A stretch of 55,893 nucleotides of DNA from a candidate division FCPU426 bacterium (GCA_030041545.1 JASHNQ010000021.1:1-55893); one strand, 5' to 3'. Counted from the first letter of the stretch, positions 25,246 to 33,475 are shown. Made by a program: numbers and translations. Notes: a model not told the origin generated them from the sequence alone.

Positions 25246-25998
25246 ATGAGCGGTCATAGCAAGTGGGCGAAGGTCAAAAGATATAAAGGCGCCCTGGACC
25301 AAAAACGAGGCCAGGTTTTTTCCCGCATTTCCAAGGAAATCCAAATCGCCGCCAAGGCCGGTGGGGGAGACCCGGATACTAACGTCCGGCTGCGGGCCAT
25401 CCTTCTGAAAGCCAAGGAAGTCAGCATGCCCGCGGACACCATCAAACGCGCCATCAACAAGGGAACGGGCGCGGAAGCCGCGGCTGCCTTGGAGGAAGTG
25501 GTTTACGAGGGTTATGGCCCGGCGGGCGTGGCCATCCTGGTGGAAGCGGTCACCGACAACCGCAACCGCACCGCCGCCGACATCCGCTCGATCTTCTCGA
25601 AGCACAATGGAAATATGGGGGAATCGGGCTCGGTGGGCTTCCTGTTCGAAAAAAAAGGGTTGATCACCGTCAAGAAGGAAGCCGTCGGGGAGGACGACCT
25701 CATGGGCCTGGCCCTGGACGCCGGGGCCGAGGATTTAAAGACCGACAAAGCCGACGTTTATGAGGTCACCACCCCGCTGGACGCCTTTGAAAAGGTGAAA
25801 AAAGCGATCGAGGACAGGAAGGTTCCTGCCGAAAGCGCCGAGGTCACCATGATTCCCAAGACCACGGTGCCACTGGACGAGAAAAAGGCCGAAGCGGTAC
25901 TCCGGCTTTACGACGCCCTGGACGAACACGACGACGTACAAAACGTTTACGCGAATTTCGAGATCAGCGACGAAATCATGGCGAAGCTTGAAAGATAA
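25246..25998 (+). CDS. yebC: YebC/TACO1-family translation factor
   Basis: The 250 residues are a full-length YebC: MSGHSKWAKVKRYKGALDQKRGQVFSRISKEI at the start, the NxxLRxILxKAKEVSMP region, the EGYGPAGVAILVEAVTDNRNRTAADIRSIFSKHNGN signature, and the C-terminal LDEHDDVQNVYANFEI. It was long annotated as a transcription regulator; recent work on the family points to a ribosome-bound factor that relieves stalling at proline runs, which is notable because this genome encodes very proline-rich exported proteins. It overlaps the longest ruvC reading frame by 11 bases. yebC-ruvC is a common gene pair. Confidence 0.95.
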   Translation: MSGHSKWAKVKRYKGALDQKRGQVFSRISKEIQIAAKAGGGDPDTNVRLRAILLKAKEVSMPADTIKRAINKGTGAEAAAALEEVVYEGYGPAGVAILVEAVTDNRNRTAADIRSIFSKHNGNMGESGSVGFLFEKKGLITVKKEAVGEDDLMGLALDAGAEDLKTDKADVYEVTTPLDAFEKVKKAIEDRKVPAESAEVTMIPKTTVPLDEKKAEAVLRLYDALDEHDDVQNVYANFEISDEIMAKLER

Positions 25999-26680
25999 AG
26001 GAAACATTTACCACCACCCGTTGTCCGCTGACGCGGCCAAGGGCGATAAAGGGAATCGAGACGCAAAGACGCCAAGGAAGGCTTTCATCAAGACAAAGCA
26101 GGGTTCTTTTGCAACATTCAAGGGTCAATCGGGTGCGAAAGTTATTTTAGGCATCGACCCGGGAATCGCGCGGATGGGGTATGGAGTGGTGGTGCAGGAA
26201 GGCCACCGGATGAGGGCCGGCCAGTATGGGACGCTGACCACCGAATCCCGCCGCCCCTTGGAACAAAGGCTGGCCGAGATATTTGGGAAGGTCCAAGAGG
26301 TGTTGAGAAAGACAAGGCCTCAGGCGGCGGCCATGGAGGAACTGTTCTTTTCCCGGAACGCCAAGACGGCCATCGCGGTGGGTCAGGCGAGGGGAGTGGC
26401 CCTTCTGGCCTGTGGCTTGGCGGGGCTTCCGGTTTATGAGTACCGCCCCATGGAGGTCAAGCAGGCCGTGGCCGGTTACGGCGGCGCGGACAAGCCACAG
26501 GTGCAGAAAATGGTGAAACTGCTTTTGGGGCTGGCCGAGGTTCCCCGGCCCGACGATACCGCGGACGCGCTGGCCATCGCCATCACGCACGCGCAGTGCG
26601 CGGGAACGCGGCTTTCGGAAATGGTCCGGCGGCTTTCGAAGCCGATCCCCCCGCTTCCTTCGCCGCTCAAGGGGGGGTGA
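25988..26680 (+). CDS. ruvC: Holliday junction resolvase RuvC, with unusual N-terminus
   Basis: The RuvC core starts at VILGIDPGIARMGYG and has the four acidic metal ligands: Asp in GIDPG, Glu in AMEELFF, and two Asp in RPDDTADALAIAITH. Normally the protein begins one or two residues before ILGIDPG, but no ATG, GTG or TTG is in frame near there. The only standard in-frame start I see is the TTG at 25988, which adds about 52 residues partly encoded by a repeat (26048-26086). An ATT at about 26143 is an alternative. A short proline-rich tail (PIPPLPSPLKGG) follows the core. Confidence 0.9.
   Translation: MKDKGNIYHHPLSADAAKGDKGNRDAKTPRKAFIKTKQGSFATFKGQSGAKVILGIDPGIARMGYGVVVQEGHRMRAGQYGTLTTESRRPLEQRLAEIFGKVQEVLRKTRPQAAAMEELFFSRNAKTAIAVGQARGVALLACGLAGLPVYEYRPMEVKQAVAGYGGADKPQVQKMVKLLLGLAEVPRPDDTADALAIAITHAQCAGTRLSEMVRRLSKPIPPLPSPLKGG
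26048..26086. repeat. Degenerate family C repeat inside the 5' part of ruvC
   Basis: GGGAATCGAGACGCAAAGACG followed by CCAAGGAAGG is a diverged member of the CGCGAAG heptamer family. It lies in the stretch between the yebC stop and the RuvC core. Confidence 0.4.
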
Positions 26681-26716
26681 AGGAGTTTTAGTCACCAATG
26701 AAGAGTCAGGAGAATT

Positions 26717-27286
26717 ATGTCCATGAAATGTAAGAATTGCCGCAACAAGCTTTTTGAGAACGCCCGGTACTGCCCCGAATGCGGCTATCCGGCGGACGAA
26801 AAATTCAACGTGACCGCCGAGGATTTTTTGCGCGACACGGTGAACAAGGGCAAGAGCGACAAGCTCAGCCCCGACAGCGGGAACCCCATGACGGTCCTGG
26901 AACACCAGGGCCACGAATACCTTTGGGATGAGGAATCCCTGGGGATCTGGGTGGACAAGAGCATCCTGGAGGGCATCGACCGGGAAGCCGCCCAAGTGGT
27001 GTTCGAGAACCTGAACGAGGACGACCAGAAATACTTCAACCAGGCCAAGGAGCACATCAAGCTGAAGGCTTCGGGCATGAAGAGCCCAGTGACAGACAAC
27101 GAGCTGGACGAGCATCATTACAAGGCCCTAGTGATCGACGAGGATTTTGAGAGCAAGGGGATCTGGCTGGACCAAAGCGTGATTTCCTTTTGGTACGCGG
27201 CCACGCAAAACAAGGAAGCCCCGGCCCTCACACAAGTCGAGGAGCTACTCCACATTCTCGTTCACCTTAAATTTTTGGAAGACTAA
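26717..27286 (+). CDS. Zinc-ribbon protein of unknown function
   Basis: The protein has 189 residues. The N-terminus is a treble-clef/zinc-ribbon knuckle with Cys5, Cys8, Cys19 and Cys22 (CKNC-x10-CPEC). The rest is acidic, with two similar blocks: YLWDEESLGIWVDKSILEGIDREAAQ and KALVIDEDFESKGIWLDQSVISFWY, both of the form D/E...GIW(L/V)D(K/Q)S. This looks like an internal duplication. I do not recognise the family. It lies between ruvC and ruvA, 36 bases after ruvC, so it may be co-transcribed with them. Confidence 0.7.
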   Translation: MSMKCKNCRNKLFENARYCPECGYPADEKFNVTAEDFLRDTVNKGKSDKLSPDSGNPMTVLEHQGHEYLWDEESLGIWVDKSILEGIDREAAQVVFENLNEDDQKYFNQAKEHIKLKASGMKSPVTDNELDEHHYKALVIDEDFESKGIWLDQSVISFWYAATQNKEAPALTQVEELLHILVHLKFLED

Positions 27287-27287
27287 C

Positions 27288-27373
27288 TTCCAACTAAAAG
27301 TTAGGAGTTAGGAATTGGAAGTTAGGAATTAAAGACCTTTAAACTCCTGACTTCTAACTCCTCACTCCTAACT
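27288..27373. repeat. AGTTAGGAG palindromic repeat upstream of ruvA
   Basis: The left half contains AGTTAGGAGTTAGGAATTGG and the right half ACTTCTAACTCCTCACTCC, which is largely its reverse complement, so the gap can fold on itself. The style is like the GTTC/GAAC repeats in the rpsP operon. Confidence 0.6.
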
Positions 27374-27391
27374 GGTTTGTGAGGTTCCGTT

Positions 27392-28003
27392 TTGATTGCC
27401 TTTTTGCAGGGTGTTTTGACCGGCAAATTTCCCGACCGGGTGGAACTGGACGTGAACGGGGTTGGCTACGAGGTCTTCGTCTCCCCCAAAACCTTGCACG
27501 CCGTTCCCGCCGTGGGCCAGAACGTCCTGCTGAAAACCTACCTCCATGTGCGGGAGGACCTTTTCCAACTTTACGGTTTCCTGAAGGACGCGGAAAAACA
27601 GGCCTTTCTTTTGGCCCTCACCGTTTCGGGCGTGGGCCCCAAGGCCGCCATGAACATCCTTTCCACCCTCGCTCCCGAGGTTTTTTACCAGGCCGTCCTC
27701 CATAACGACATCACCGCCTTGAGATCCGTGCCCGGCATCGGCCAAAAAACGGCCCAACACCTGGTCCTCGAGTTGAAGGACAAGGTCGCCAAACTAGCCG
27801 GACCCGGCGGGGAAACCGGCGAAGAAGGCGTTTTTAACGCTGAAACAAAGACCATCGCCGATTCGGTGCAGGCCTTGATGTCCCTGGGGTATTCGGCGGC
27901 CGAATCCCGCCGGGCGGTTTTGTCGGCGGTCCAAGGCGTGGGCCCGAAATCCACAGTTGAAGAAGTTTTGAGGTCTAGCTTAAAATCTATCGCCGCGCCT
28001 TGA
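27392..28003 (+). CDS. ruvA: Holliday junction branch-migration protein RuvA
   Basis: The 203 residues are full length. An N-terminal OB-fold domain (LTGKFPDRVELDVNGVGYEVFVS) is followed by tandem helix-hairpin-helix motifs (LTVSGVGPKAAMNIL and RSVPGIGQKTAQHLVLELKDK) and the C-terminal domain that contacts RuvB (SLGYSAAESRRAV). The start is TTG at 27392, giving the usual LIAFLQG N-terminus, with GAGG upstream. ruvB, which often follows directly, is not present in the next several kilobases. Confidence 0.95.
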   Translation: MIAFLQGVLTGKFPDRVELDVNGVGYEVFVSPKTLHAVPAVGQNVLLKTYLHVREDLFQLYGFLKDAEKQAFLLALTVSGVGPKAAMNILSTLAPEVFYQAVLHNDITALRSVPGIGQKTAQHLVLELKDKVAKLAGPGGETGEEGVFNAETKTIADSVQALMSLGYSAAESRRAVLSAVQGVGPKSTVEEVLRSSLKSIAAP

Positions 28004-28036
28004 GGAGGCGGCTTTGCCCTCGTTTTCATTTTTTAG

Positions 28037-28053
28037 ATCGGGCTATGCCCGAT
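28037..28053. promoter_or_regulatory. Perfect 7-bp palindrome after ruvA
   Basis: ATCGGGC, TAT, GCCCGAT lies in the gap between ruvA and the small membrane protein. It may be an operator or a minor hairpin; no T-run follows. Confidence 0.3.
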
Positions 28054-28152
28054 GAAGGTGATGAGGGCGTCACGGTTTTCCTTTCGGGGCCAGGGCCCAT
28101 TTTAAAAAGAAAACTGTGAGAGTTCTGAACCGAACTTAGAATTGGGGGTCTT

Positions 28153-28335
28153 ATGAAGGACTTCAGCCTTCCGCGCATGATACTGATCCTGTGGTTTTTG
28201 AATTACTCCCTTTTTTCCGTGGTCAGCTACGCCTTTGGGGGCGGCCGCCGTGAAATTTCTTATTTCATCGTTTTGGCCGCCGTTTGGATGGTGGTGGAAT
28301 TGATTTGCTTGGGACTCATCGACGATAAGCTTTAA
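28153..28335 (+). CDS. Small two-helix membrane protein
   Basis: The protein has 60 residues with two hydrophobic helices (about 8-28 and 37-56) separated by a short basic loop GGGRRE. No family is recognised. GGGGGTC lies before the ATG. It is followed 39 bases later by a secreted protein gene, with which it could share a transcript. Its small size keeps the confidence moderate. Confidence 0.55.
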   Translation: MKDFSLPRMILILWFLNYSLFSVVSYAFGGGRREISYFIVLAAVWMVVELICLGLIDDKL

Positions 28336-28374
28336 GTTCGATGGGTGAAGGAAAATTCGAGGAAGGAGATTGGG

Positions 28375-29475
28375 ATGAAAAAATTGATCGGTGTTTGGTT
28401 GGCCGCTTTGATGCTGCAGGCCTCCGCTGCCTTCGCCGCGGTTATCCAGGATTGGGCCTCTTTGGGCCCCGGGGCGGCGGGACCCTATAACGACAGCAAT
28501 GGAACGAAAGTGGATTTCAGCTTCGAGGACGGCCCCAAACCGGGCACCAAGGCCTTGAAGATCACCTCCAACATCGCTTCGGGGGGATACGCGGGGGTTT
28601 ATACCAACACCTCCGGCGACATCTCGAAAGCCGCAAACCTGGTGTTCATGGCCAAGTCCAGCGTGGCGGGCGACATCCAAATCGCCATCAAGGACGCTTT
28701 CAACGTGCAATACATTGAAAAGGTCACGGTCGCGGCGGGGGACTGGGCCCCGGTCACCGCTTCCTTGGCCGCCTTCACCAAGGATCCTTATTACACCCCG
28801 CCCGACGCCATCGCCGGGCACCCCATGGATTTCAGCAAGATCTCCAACCTGAATTTTTCCCCGCAGATGACCGGCGCCTCCGTGGTGGAGATCGGGCCGA
28901 TTGAGGCGTCGGGCACGGCAAGCGCTTCCGCGGCGTCCTCTTCTTCTTCCAGTTCCTCTTCGGCTTCGTTCAACCCCGGCGGACCTTCCGTACAGGTGTT
29001 GGACGCCTCCACGATCGACGCCAAAAGTGCAGGAACCTTCCAAGACAGCCAGGGCTCCAGCTTCACTTTTACGGCCGCATCGGGCGGTAAATACCTTTCG
29101 ATCACCTACGAGTTGAAACAGGGCGGTTATTGCGGCATGTGGTGCCGCGCCGGCGGCAGCGATTGGAGCGGGGCCAACTTAGCCAGCGCCAAGATCCTCA
29201 ACATCCAAGTCTATTCCAAAGCCGCCGTGGTCCTGGGAATCGCCTTGAAGGATAAAAACAACAACCAATACGTAGCCGACTCGCCTTCCACCAAGGGAAG
29301 TGGTTGGGAAACCGTGTCGATCCCCATGTCTTCCTTTATCTTGGACCCCTATTACACTCCGCCCGACGCGGTTAAGGGCGCGCCTAAGGACTTCAGTAAG
29401 GTGGCGACCTTCAACATCCAGCCGAAGACGGTGGGTAAGTTCACCATTGCGGTATCCAAGGTCGCCGCCCAGTAA
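28375..29475 (+). CDS. Secreted protein with two CBM-like repeats
   Basis: The protein has 366 residues. A signal peptide (1-22, LIGVWLAALMLQASAAFA) precedes two homologous domains of about 150 residues, joined by a serine-rich linker (SASAASSSSSSSSSASF). Each ends with the same block: DPYYTPPDAIAGHPMDFSK in the first, DPYYTPPDAVKGAPKDFSK in the second. The pattern of beta-strands with exposed aromatic residues resembles CIA30/CBM-type sugar-binding domains, but I cannot name the ligand. The ATG at 28375 has GGAAGGAGA upstream, which sets the start. A strong terminator follows. Confidence 0.75.
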   Translation: MKKLIGVWLAALMLQASAAFAAVIQDWASLGPGAAGPYNDSNGTKVDFSFEDGPKPGTKALKITSNIASGGYAGVYTNTSGDISKAANLVFMAKSSVAGDIQIAIKDAFNVQYIEKVTVAAGDWAPVTASLAAFTKDPYYTPPDAIAGHPMDFSKISNLNFSPQMTGASVVEIGPIEASGTASASAASSSSSSSSSASFNPGGPSVQVLDASTIDAKSAGTFQDSQGSSFTFTAASGGKYLSITYELKQGGYCGMWCRAGGSDWSGANLASAKILNIQVYSKAAVVLGIALKDKNNNQYVADSPSTKGSGWETVSIPMSSFILDPYYTPPDAVKGAPKDFSKVATFNIQPKTVGKFTIAVSKVAAQ

Positions 29476-29499
29476 TTAGCTGTTTTAAACCGGATTCCC

Positions 29500-29537
29500 C
29501 TCCCCGGATTTCTTACAAAATCCGGGGATTTTTTTTG
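29500..29537 (+). terminator. Intrinsic terminator after the secreted repeat protein
   Basis: TCCCCGGATT at 29501-29510 pairs with AATCCGGGGA at 29519-29528, followed by eight T residues. Confidence 0.9.
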
Positions 29538-29550
29538 CCGTCCTTCTTGA

Positions 29551-29579
29551 TTGACGCTGGAGAAGGGGCTGGTTAAACT
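29551..29579 (+). promoter_or_regulatory. Candidate promoter of tRNA-Thr
   Basis: TTGACG, a 17-base spacer and TAAACT lie about 90 bases upstream of the tRNA. Spacing is ideal and both boxes are good. It is the only clear promoter between the preceding terminator and the tRNA. Confidence 0.5.
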
Positions 29580-29669
29580 TTGCATCCTTATCGGTGCTGG
29601 TGCGCCAAATCTTTTTGATATATATATTGATTTGGCACTCCAAAAGCAGCCCTCGACTTGCGGTCTCGG

Positions 29670-29745
29670 GCTGGGGTAGCTCAGCTGGTAGAGCAGCTGT
29701 TTCGTAAACAGCAGGTCGCCGGTTCAAGCCCGGTCCCCAGCTCCA
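29670..29745 (+). tRNA. tRNA-Thr (anticodon CGT)
   Basis: A complete cloverleaf can be drawn: acceptor GCTGGGG/CCCCAGC, D-stem GCTC/GAGC, anticodon stem GCTGT/ACAGC with loop TTCGTAA (anticodon CGT, reading ACG), T-stem GCCGG/CCGGT with loop TTCAAGC, and an encoded CCA end. The 3' half, from the anticodon stem onward, is repeated at 44638-44688 with one difference in the T-loop. This marks the gene as the integration site of the island. Confidence 0.95.
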
Positions 29746-29747
29746 TT
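29697..29747 (+). repeat. Left direct repeat (attL-like) within tRNA-Thr
   Basis: A 51-base segment covering the anticodon arm, T-arm and CCA end of the tRNA plus two bases. It matches 44638-44688 at 50 of 51 positions; the mismatch is G here and A there in the T-loop. It is the left edge of the island. Confidence 0.85.
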
Positions 29748-29818
29748 TTTTCCCTTCGGTAGGGACGCAGTCTTTCGGTTGAAAAGCTGTAAAAAACATT
29801 GTCCCGTGCGAATTTTAG

Positions 29819-29861
29819 AAGCCTCCATCTGGAAAAATTTTTCCGGGTGGAGGCTTTTTTG
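29819..29861 (+). terminator. Strong terminator after tRNA-Thr
   Basis: AAGCCTCCATCTGG at 29819-29832 pairs with CCGGGTGGAGGCTT (one G-T or mismatch position inside), across a loop of A and T runs, and ends in a T-run near 29855-29861. It probably ends the tRNA transcript. No gene is apparent between the tRNA and 30049. Confidence 0.75.
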
Positions 29862-30049
29862 TTTGGATGGTCAGGGATGGTCTTGGGATGAAAAAGAGTG
29901 TCGAAAATGGGGTTGAATGACAACCTTATGACAGCAAAAAACATCTGCTCGGTCTTTTTTGAGCACTTGTGTGGCAATCATCTGCTCGTTTGATTCAGTT
30001 GTAAGGTTTCGATTTTAAAATTTATAACATTGAATTCGTCAAATTAGGT

Positions 30050-30358
30050 TTAGCCCCGAACATCTCTTGCGTTGAACGGGAGGAAATGGGGGCCCATATA
30101 GCCTCGGAATCGAAAATAACCTTGGATGTTTGGTTTGGCGGGCATTCTACTTTTGGTTCTTAAATTGGCGTATTGAAATAAGTAATACAGCCGATTTTCG
30201 TTGCAAATTGTCCCGAGATAAACACCTTTTCGATCTACGACATGAAGTAAATGTGGTATTGGAAACCACCCGATGTAATCGCTGTTTTTATCGTAAATGA
30301 ATTGATCGTATCGGTATGCGATCCATTCACCTTTTGAATTGAATAAATAAAGACTCAT
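30050..30358 (-). CDS. 4-fold beta flower-like protein
   Basis: The protein has 102 residues. The sequence shows repeated short units of the form G-x-(Y/W)-(I/L)-G, e.g. SLYLFNSKGEWIAYRYDQFIYDKNSDYIGWF and VVDRKGVYLGTICNENRLYYLF, the pattern of the small 4-fold beta flower proteins, whose function is unknown. The stop is in the AT-rich left part of the island. No strong ribosome site is seen before the ATG. The call rests on pattern alone. Confidence 0.55.
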   Translation of the reverse strand: MSLYLFNSKGEWIAYRYDQFIYDKNSDYIGWFPIPHLLHVVDRKGVYLGTICNENRLYYLFQYANLRTKSRMPAKPNIQGYFRFRGYMGPHFLPFNARDVRG

Positions 30359-30582
30359 TGGGTTACCCGGTTAATTATGCGGTAGCCATAAATGGTAATG
30401 GGATTTTGAAAATTGAACAACGATTCACTGTTTTCCAAATCCAAAGATATATCATGTTTTTTAAAATGTGTTTAAAGAGCCCGATTCGATTTATGTAAAT
30501 TTAATAATATAGTCTAAAAGTAGTCTTGAAACTCCAAGTAGAAAAGTTAAAATTATGATACGTTATTCTAATGGAGGTTAAA

Positions 30583-31041
30583 GTGACCGAAGGGGAAAGG
30601 TTGGCGCAATTCTCGGAACTGGTCCGTGGATCCAGCCTCAAAAGGTTCAAGCAAGTTGTGGTCGAGGATCGCGGGTGGCAGCCTTTTACCGGACAATTGA
30701 ACTTTGTGGACTTATTAAAACACCTAGTGGATGCCGATCGCTGGGTGATGGCCATCCTTAAAAATGAAAAGCAAATCCCGAGGCCCATTATTAAACCCGG
30801 GGATGGGAAACCCGAGGAATGGGACCGGTACTTTCGGGAATTTGAAAACCTCGGGAAGGAAAAGACTGAAATCATTAAAAGGCTGCCTGAAAGCGAATGG
30901 TCCCAAGATGTGGAGGATACGCAAGTTATGGGAAAAACAAGCAAATGGCTGATCCTTGTGCGAGGCAACTTGGATCATGAAATTCACCACAGGGGATCGC
31001 TTCAAACTATGCTGAATCTAAAATACAAAACGGCGAAATAA
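30583..31041 (+). CDS. DinB/YfiT-family protein
   Basis: The 152 residues look like a four-helix DinB-like fold. The putative metal ligands are a His in LLKHLVDADRW and the histidines of NLDHEIHHRGSLQTML, the typical HxxxH end motif. Members are metal-dependent enzymes, some using thiols such as bacillithiol, but most have no known substrate. I favour the GTG at 30583, because GGAGG lies 5 bases before it; an ATG at 30571 would place that ribosome site inside the gene. It stands alone in the island, with about 220 AT-rich bases upstream that show no other gene. Confidence 0.7.
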   Translation: MTEGERLAQFSELVRGSSLKRFKQVVVEDRGWQPFTGQLNFVDLLKHLVDADRWVMAILKNEKQIPRPIIKPGDGKPEEWDRYFREFENLGKEKTEIIKRLPESEWSQDVEDTQVMGKTSKWLILVRGNLDHEIHHRGSLQTMLNLKYKTAK

Positions 31042-31084
31042 ATTGGTTGTTTTAACGATAGGAAGTCTTCTCGACCCCCGATTT

Positions 31085-32239
31085 TTATTTATATCTCAAT
31101 TTAAAAATCATTTCATCGCCTTCTTTAATAACTCCGACGTTCAAATGCCCCCGTAAAGCTTTATATAGATAATCAGTGTCGTTTAACATCACCTCTGAAG
31201 AAACACTTATTGTAAAAATCAGGTGTAAAAAATCTGCTATCCGTAATTGTTCGTGAACAAAGGTCATCAGATCATCCCATAAAAGACAACGCCAGATGTC
31301 CAATGAAAAGGAGGATTCAAATTGTTTTGTTCGAAAAAAAGTTTTTAACCCTATCAGGGACCATTGCCCTTGGCCAGGATACAAGGGGCCTTGGTGGGAA
31401 ATAAACCCGGAAGACTTATTTTGCCCCCAAAAAATGCTTTTATCCCCCTTTTCAGGGAGAGAAGTTTGGAGGTACCGGCTTATCTCCAACTTCGGCAAAT
31501 CCCGGCTCAGAATTTTTTTATAGTAACGGGCTTTCCCGGCAGCTATGACCGGCGGATCCAAGAAAGATAGCTCGACGTCAAAATATGGTTTTTCAATTAG
31601 GAATTTCATTCGATCGGGTTCTCTGGACGGCGAAGCAAGGCTAGGAAGGTGTCGGGAAACAACTCGGTTCTGATACTTAATTTGTCCGGCTCTGTTTCGA
31701 TCCAATGGATTATGAAAAACTATTCGTTGGAATAGGGTTTGTGGATCGTTGTATTCAACCGTCAGGTTTTCGTCCATTATTTTTCCCTTGGCCAACAGGA
31801 TTGAGGATGGTTTAACGAGTGGCCACCAATAACCGGATGGAATCCCTTCCTTGGCCAAGATGGCCATTTCATTTTCCCTAGTGTCACGGCCGTAGGTTGG
31901 GTCAGTCGCATCTTTTAGCGAGGGTACGTTCTCCGACAAATAAACGTGGGTTTGGGGGTCCAAATAGCATGCTTTAACGGTTTTAAAATCGACCCAAATC
32001 GGATTTTGGGAAAAGAAAATTTTACGAAATGCCTTCCCACGAATAATTCGAAGAAGGCGCCCGCTCAACGCTATTGGATCACGATATAAAATCGGCTTTC
32101 CATTGGAAATCTCCATGGTTTTTCCGGGCAATAAAAAGTGAAATGAAAATGGGGCTTTATCACTGGTAATTTCCCGGATCAACCTTGCTGAACAGCCGGT
32201 ATAACATTCGTCAATAAGGATGATGGCTGGAATCTTCAT
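31085..32239 (-). CDS. Unknown protein paired with a glycosyltransferase
   Basis: The protein has 384 residues and no family I can name. It has no signal peptide or membrane segments, so it is probably cytosolic. The start (KIPAIILIDECYTGCSARLI) reads like the first strand of an alpha/beta fold, and KPSSILLAKGKIMDENLTVEYNDP suggests a beta-rich middle. It has many aromatic and basic residues and few recognisable motifs. It starts 9 bases after the GT2 gene on the same strand, so the two form an operon. A role in processing or transferring the sugar product is possible but is inference from position only. Confidence 0.7.
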   Translation of the reverse strand: MKIPAIILIDECYTGCSARLIREITSDKAPFSFHFLLPGKTMEISNGKPILYRDPIALSGRLLRIIRGKAFRKIFFSQNPIWVDFKTVKACYLDPQTHVYLSENVPSLKDATDPTYGRDTRENEMAILAKEGIPSGYWWPLVKPSSILLAKGKIMDENLTVEYNDPQTLFQRIVFHNPLDRNRAGQIKYQNRVVSRHLPSLASPSREPDRMKFLIEKPYFDVELSFLDPPVIAAGKARYYKKILSRDLPKLEISRYLQTSLPEKGDKSIFWGQNKSSGFISHQGPLYPGQGQWSLIGLKTFFRTKQFESSFSLDIWRCLLWDDLMTFVHEQLRIADFLHLIFTISVSSEVMLNDTDYLYKALRGHLNVGVIKEGDEMIFKLRYK

Positions 32240-32248
32240 TGTATTTTT

Positions 32249-33475
32249 TTAATTGCCTTGTTTTTTATAAAGGATCGTTTGGCGGCCGTTGTTGCGGCTT
32301 GCATTGAAAACAAAACCATTATTTTTTAATAAAGTTGTTATCAGGCGCGTTAAAACACTGTTCGAAGGGTAAAAAAGCCTGACCTTATCCGCGACACGGT
32401 CAAGCTCCTTCAATAAAACCGGAATATCCTCCAACAAGTACAAATCCAGGCAATCCTTGACTAGGCAATTCCTAAAAACCTTGTCATCGTATGGAAGAAG
32501 AAGCCCCAACAAACTATATTCCCTAGGCTCCCCTTGGATAAAACAGGTCATTGATCCCAGATTCGGTCCCAGGACTAAATCATAAGGTTGGATCGACCCG
32601 GTATTAGAGTCCTTCGGAAACCGATTCGGGAGGATAAGGTTCCGGTAATATCGAATCCGCCTAAGAAATTCGCGCCCGAAATAAGCAATCACCAATTCTA
32701 TCTCGAAACTGGGATATTTTTTTAGCATGTATTTTGCGTTTTGGATGAGCTCCACATGGTTCACCTTGGCGTTCCGATAATGGGCCGCATGCATACAGCT
32801 GAATTCGTTCCAATATTTGACTTTCGCCTCCGGTACCGTCTGAAGCACCCTATAGGCCAATTCGATATCCTCAACCCCCCACCCCTTGAAATTCTCATCG
32901 AAGCCGCCGGCCCTGTTAATCATCCATTTCGGAATGGAGGCATGGCAGGTTCCTAAAAAAAACCAGGGTTCTATTTCGAAGGCGCTTCTGTATTGAGAGT
33001 CGGAAAGGATAAATTCACGGAAATCCCGTATATGTAAACCCGAATACGGGGAAAAAATACTTTTTTGGGGGGAATCATTCATTGCAGGCCAATCAGTTTT
33101 ATGGCGAAGCCCCCAAAGGAATGTATTTTTATTGCTCCTGTGATAATCCTCGTGGGCTGATAGCAATTCAGGGGGCGAAATAATGTCGGAGTCGATAAAT
33201 ACGATAATTTCTCCCCGGGCTTCTTTAATTCCTAAGTTTCTAGCGTAGGACCGGCCTTTGTTTCTTGAATACTTAATGTACCGAAAATTTGAGTGGTCAC
33301 CGTACTTTCTGAGCGAGTCCTTGATGGAATAGGGGCTTCCGTCATTGATTAAGAGAACTTCGTAATCCTTTTTTTTAAAAGTTTGGTTCTTGATAGAGAC
33401 GAGACATACATCGAGGGTTTGAACGTCTTTGTAAAAGGGAATAATCACGCTGATTTTTTTCCGGGAGGAATTCAA
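32249..33475 (-). CDS. Family 2 glycosyltransferase (galactosyl/GalNAc-transferase-like)
   Basis: The protein has 408 residues. A GT-A domain occupies about 5-270: ISVIIPFYKDVQTLDVCL, LLINDGSPYS, the metal-binding FIDSDII (DxD), and the acceptor-side GGFDENFKGWGVEDIELAYR motif typical of chondroitin-synthase and polypeptide GalNAc-transferase relatives. Residues about 280-408 form an extra domain I cannot assign. It has no membrane helices. The start codon is TTG at 33475 with AAGG upstream. Together with the downstream 384-residue protein it makes a two-gene minus-strand operon facing away from the cluster that begins at 33995. Confidence 0.85.
   Translation of the reverse strand: MNSSRKKISVIIPFYKDVQTLDVCLVSIKNQTFKKKDYEVLLINDGSPYSIKDSLRKYGDHSNFRYIKYSRNKGRSYARNLGIKEARGEIIVFIDSDIISPPELLSAHEDYHRSNKNTFLWGLRHKTDWPAMNDSPQKSIFSPYSGLHIRDFREFILSDSQYRSAFEIEPWFFLGTCHASIPKWMINRAGGFDENFKGWGVEDIELAYRVLQTVPEAKVKYWNEFSCMHAAHYRNAKVNHVELIQNAKYMLKKYPSFEIELVIAYFGREFLRRIRYYRNLILPNRFPKDSNTGSIQPYDLVLGPNLGSMTCFIQGEPREYSLLGLLLPYDDKVFRNCLVKDCLDLYLLEDIPVLLKELDRVADKVRLFYPSNSVLTRLITTLLKNNGFVFNASRNNGRQTILYKKQGN

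Noticed and set aside
29485-29799. Minus-strand frame of 104 codons, also across the tRNA
   Set aside because: It contains GPGLNRRPAVYETAALPAELP, another well-known spurious product of antisense tRNA, and covers a terminator.
29681-29977. Minus-strand frame of 98 codons across the tRNA
   Set aside because: Its end (ELGTGLEPATCCLRNSC) is the familiar false translation of the antisense of a tRNA gene, and it runs through the tRNA and its terminator.
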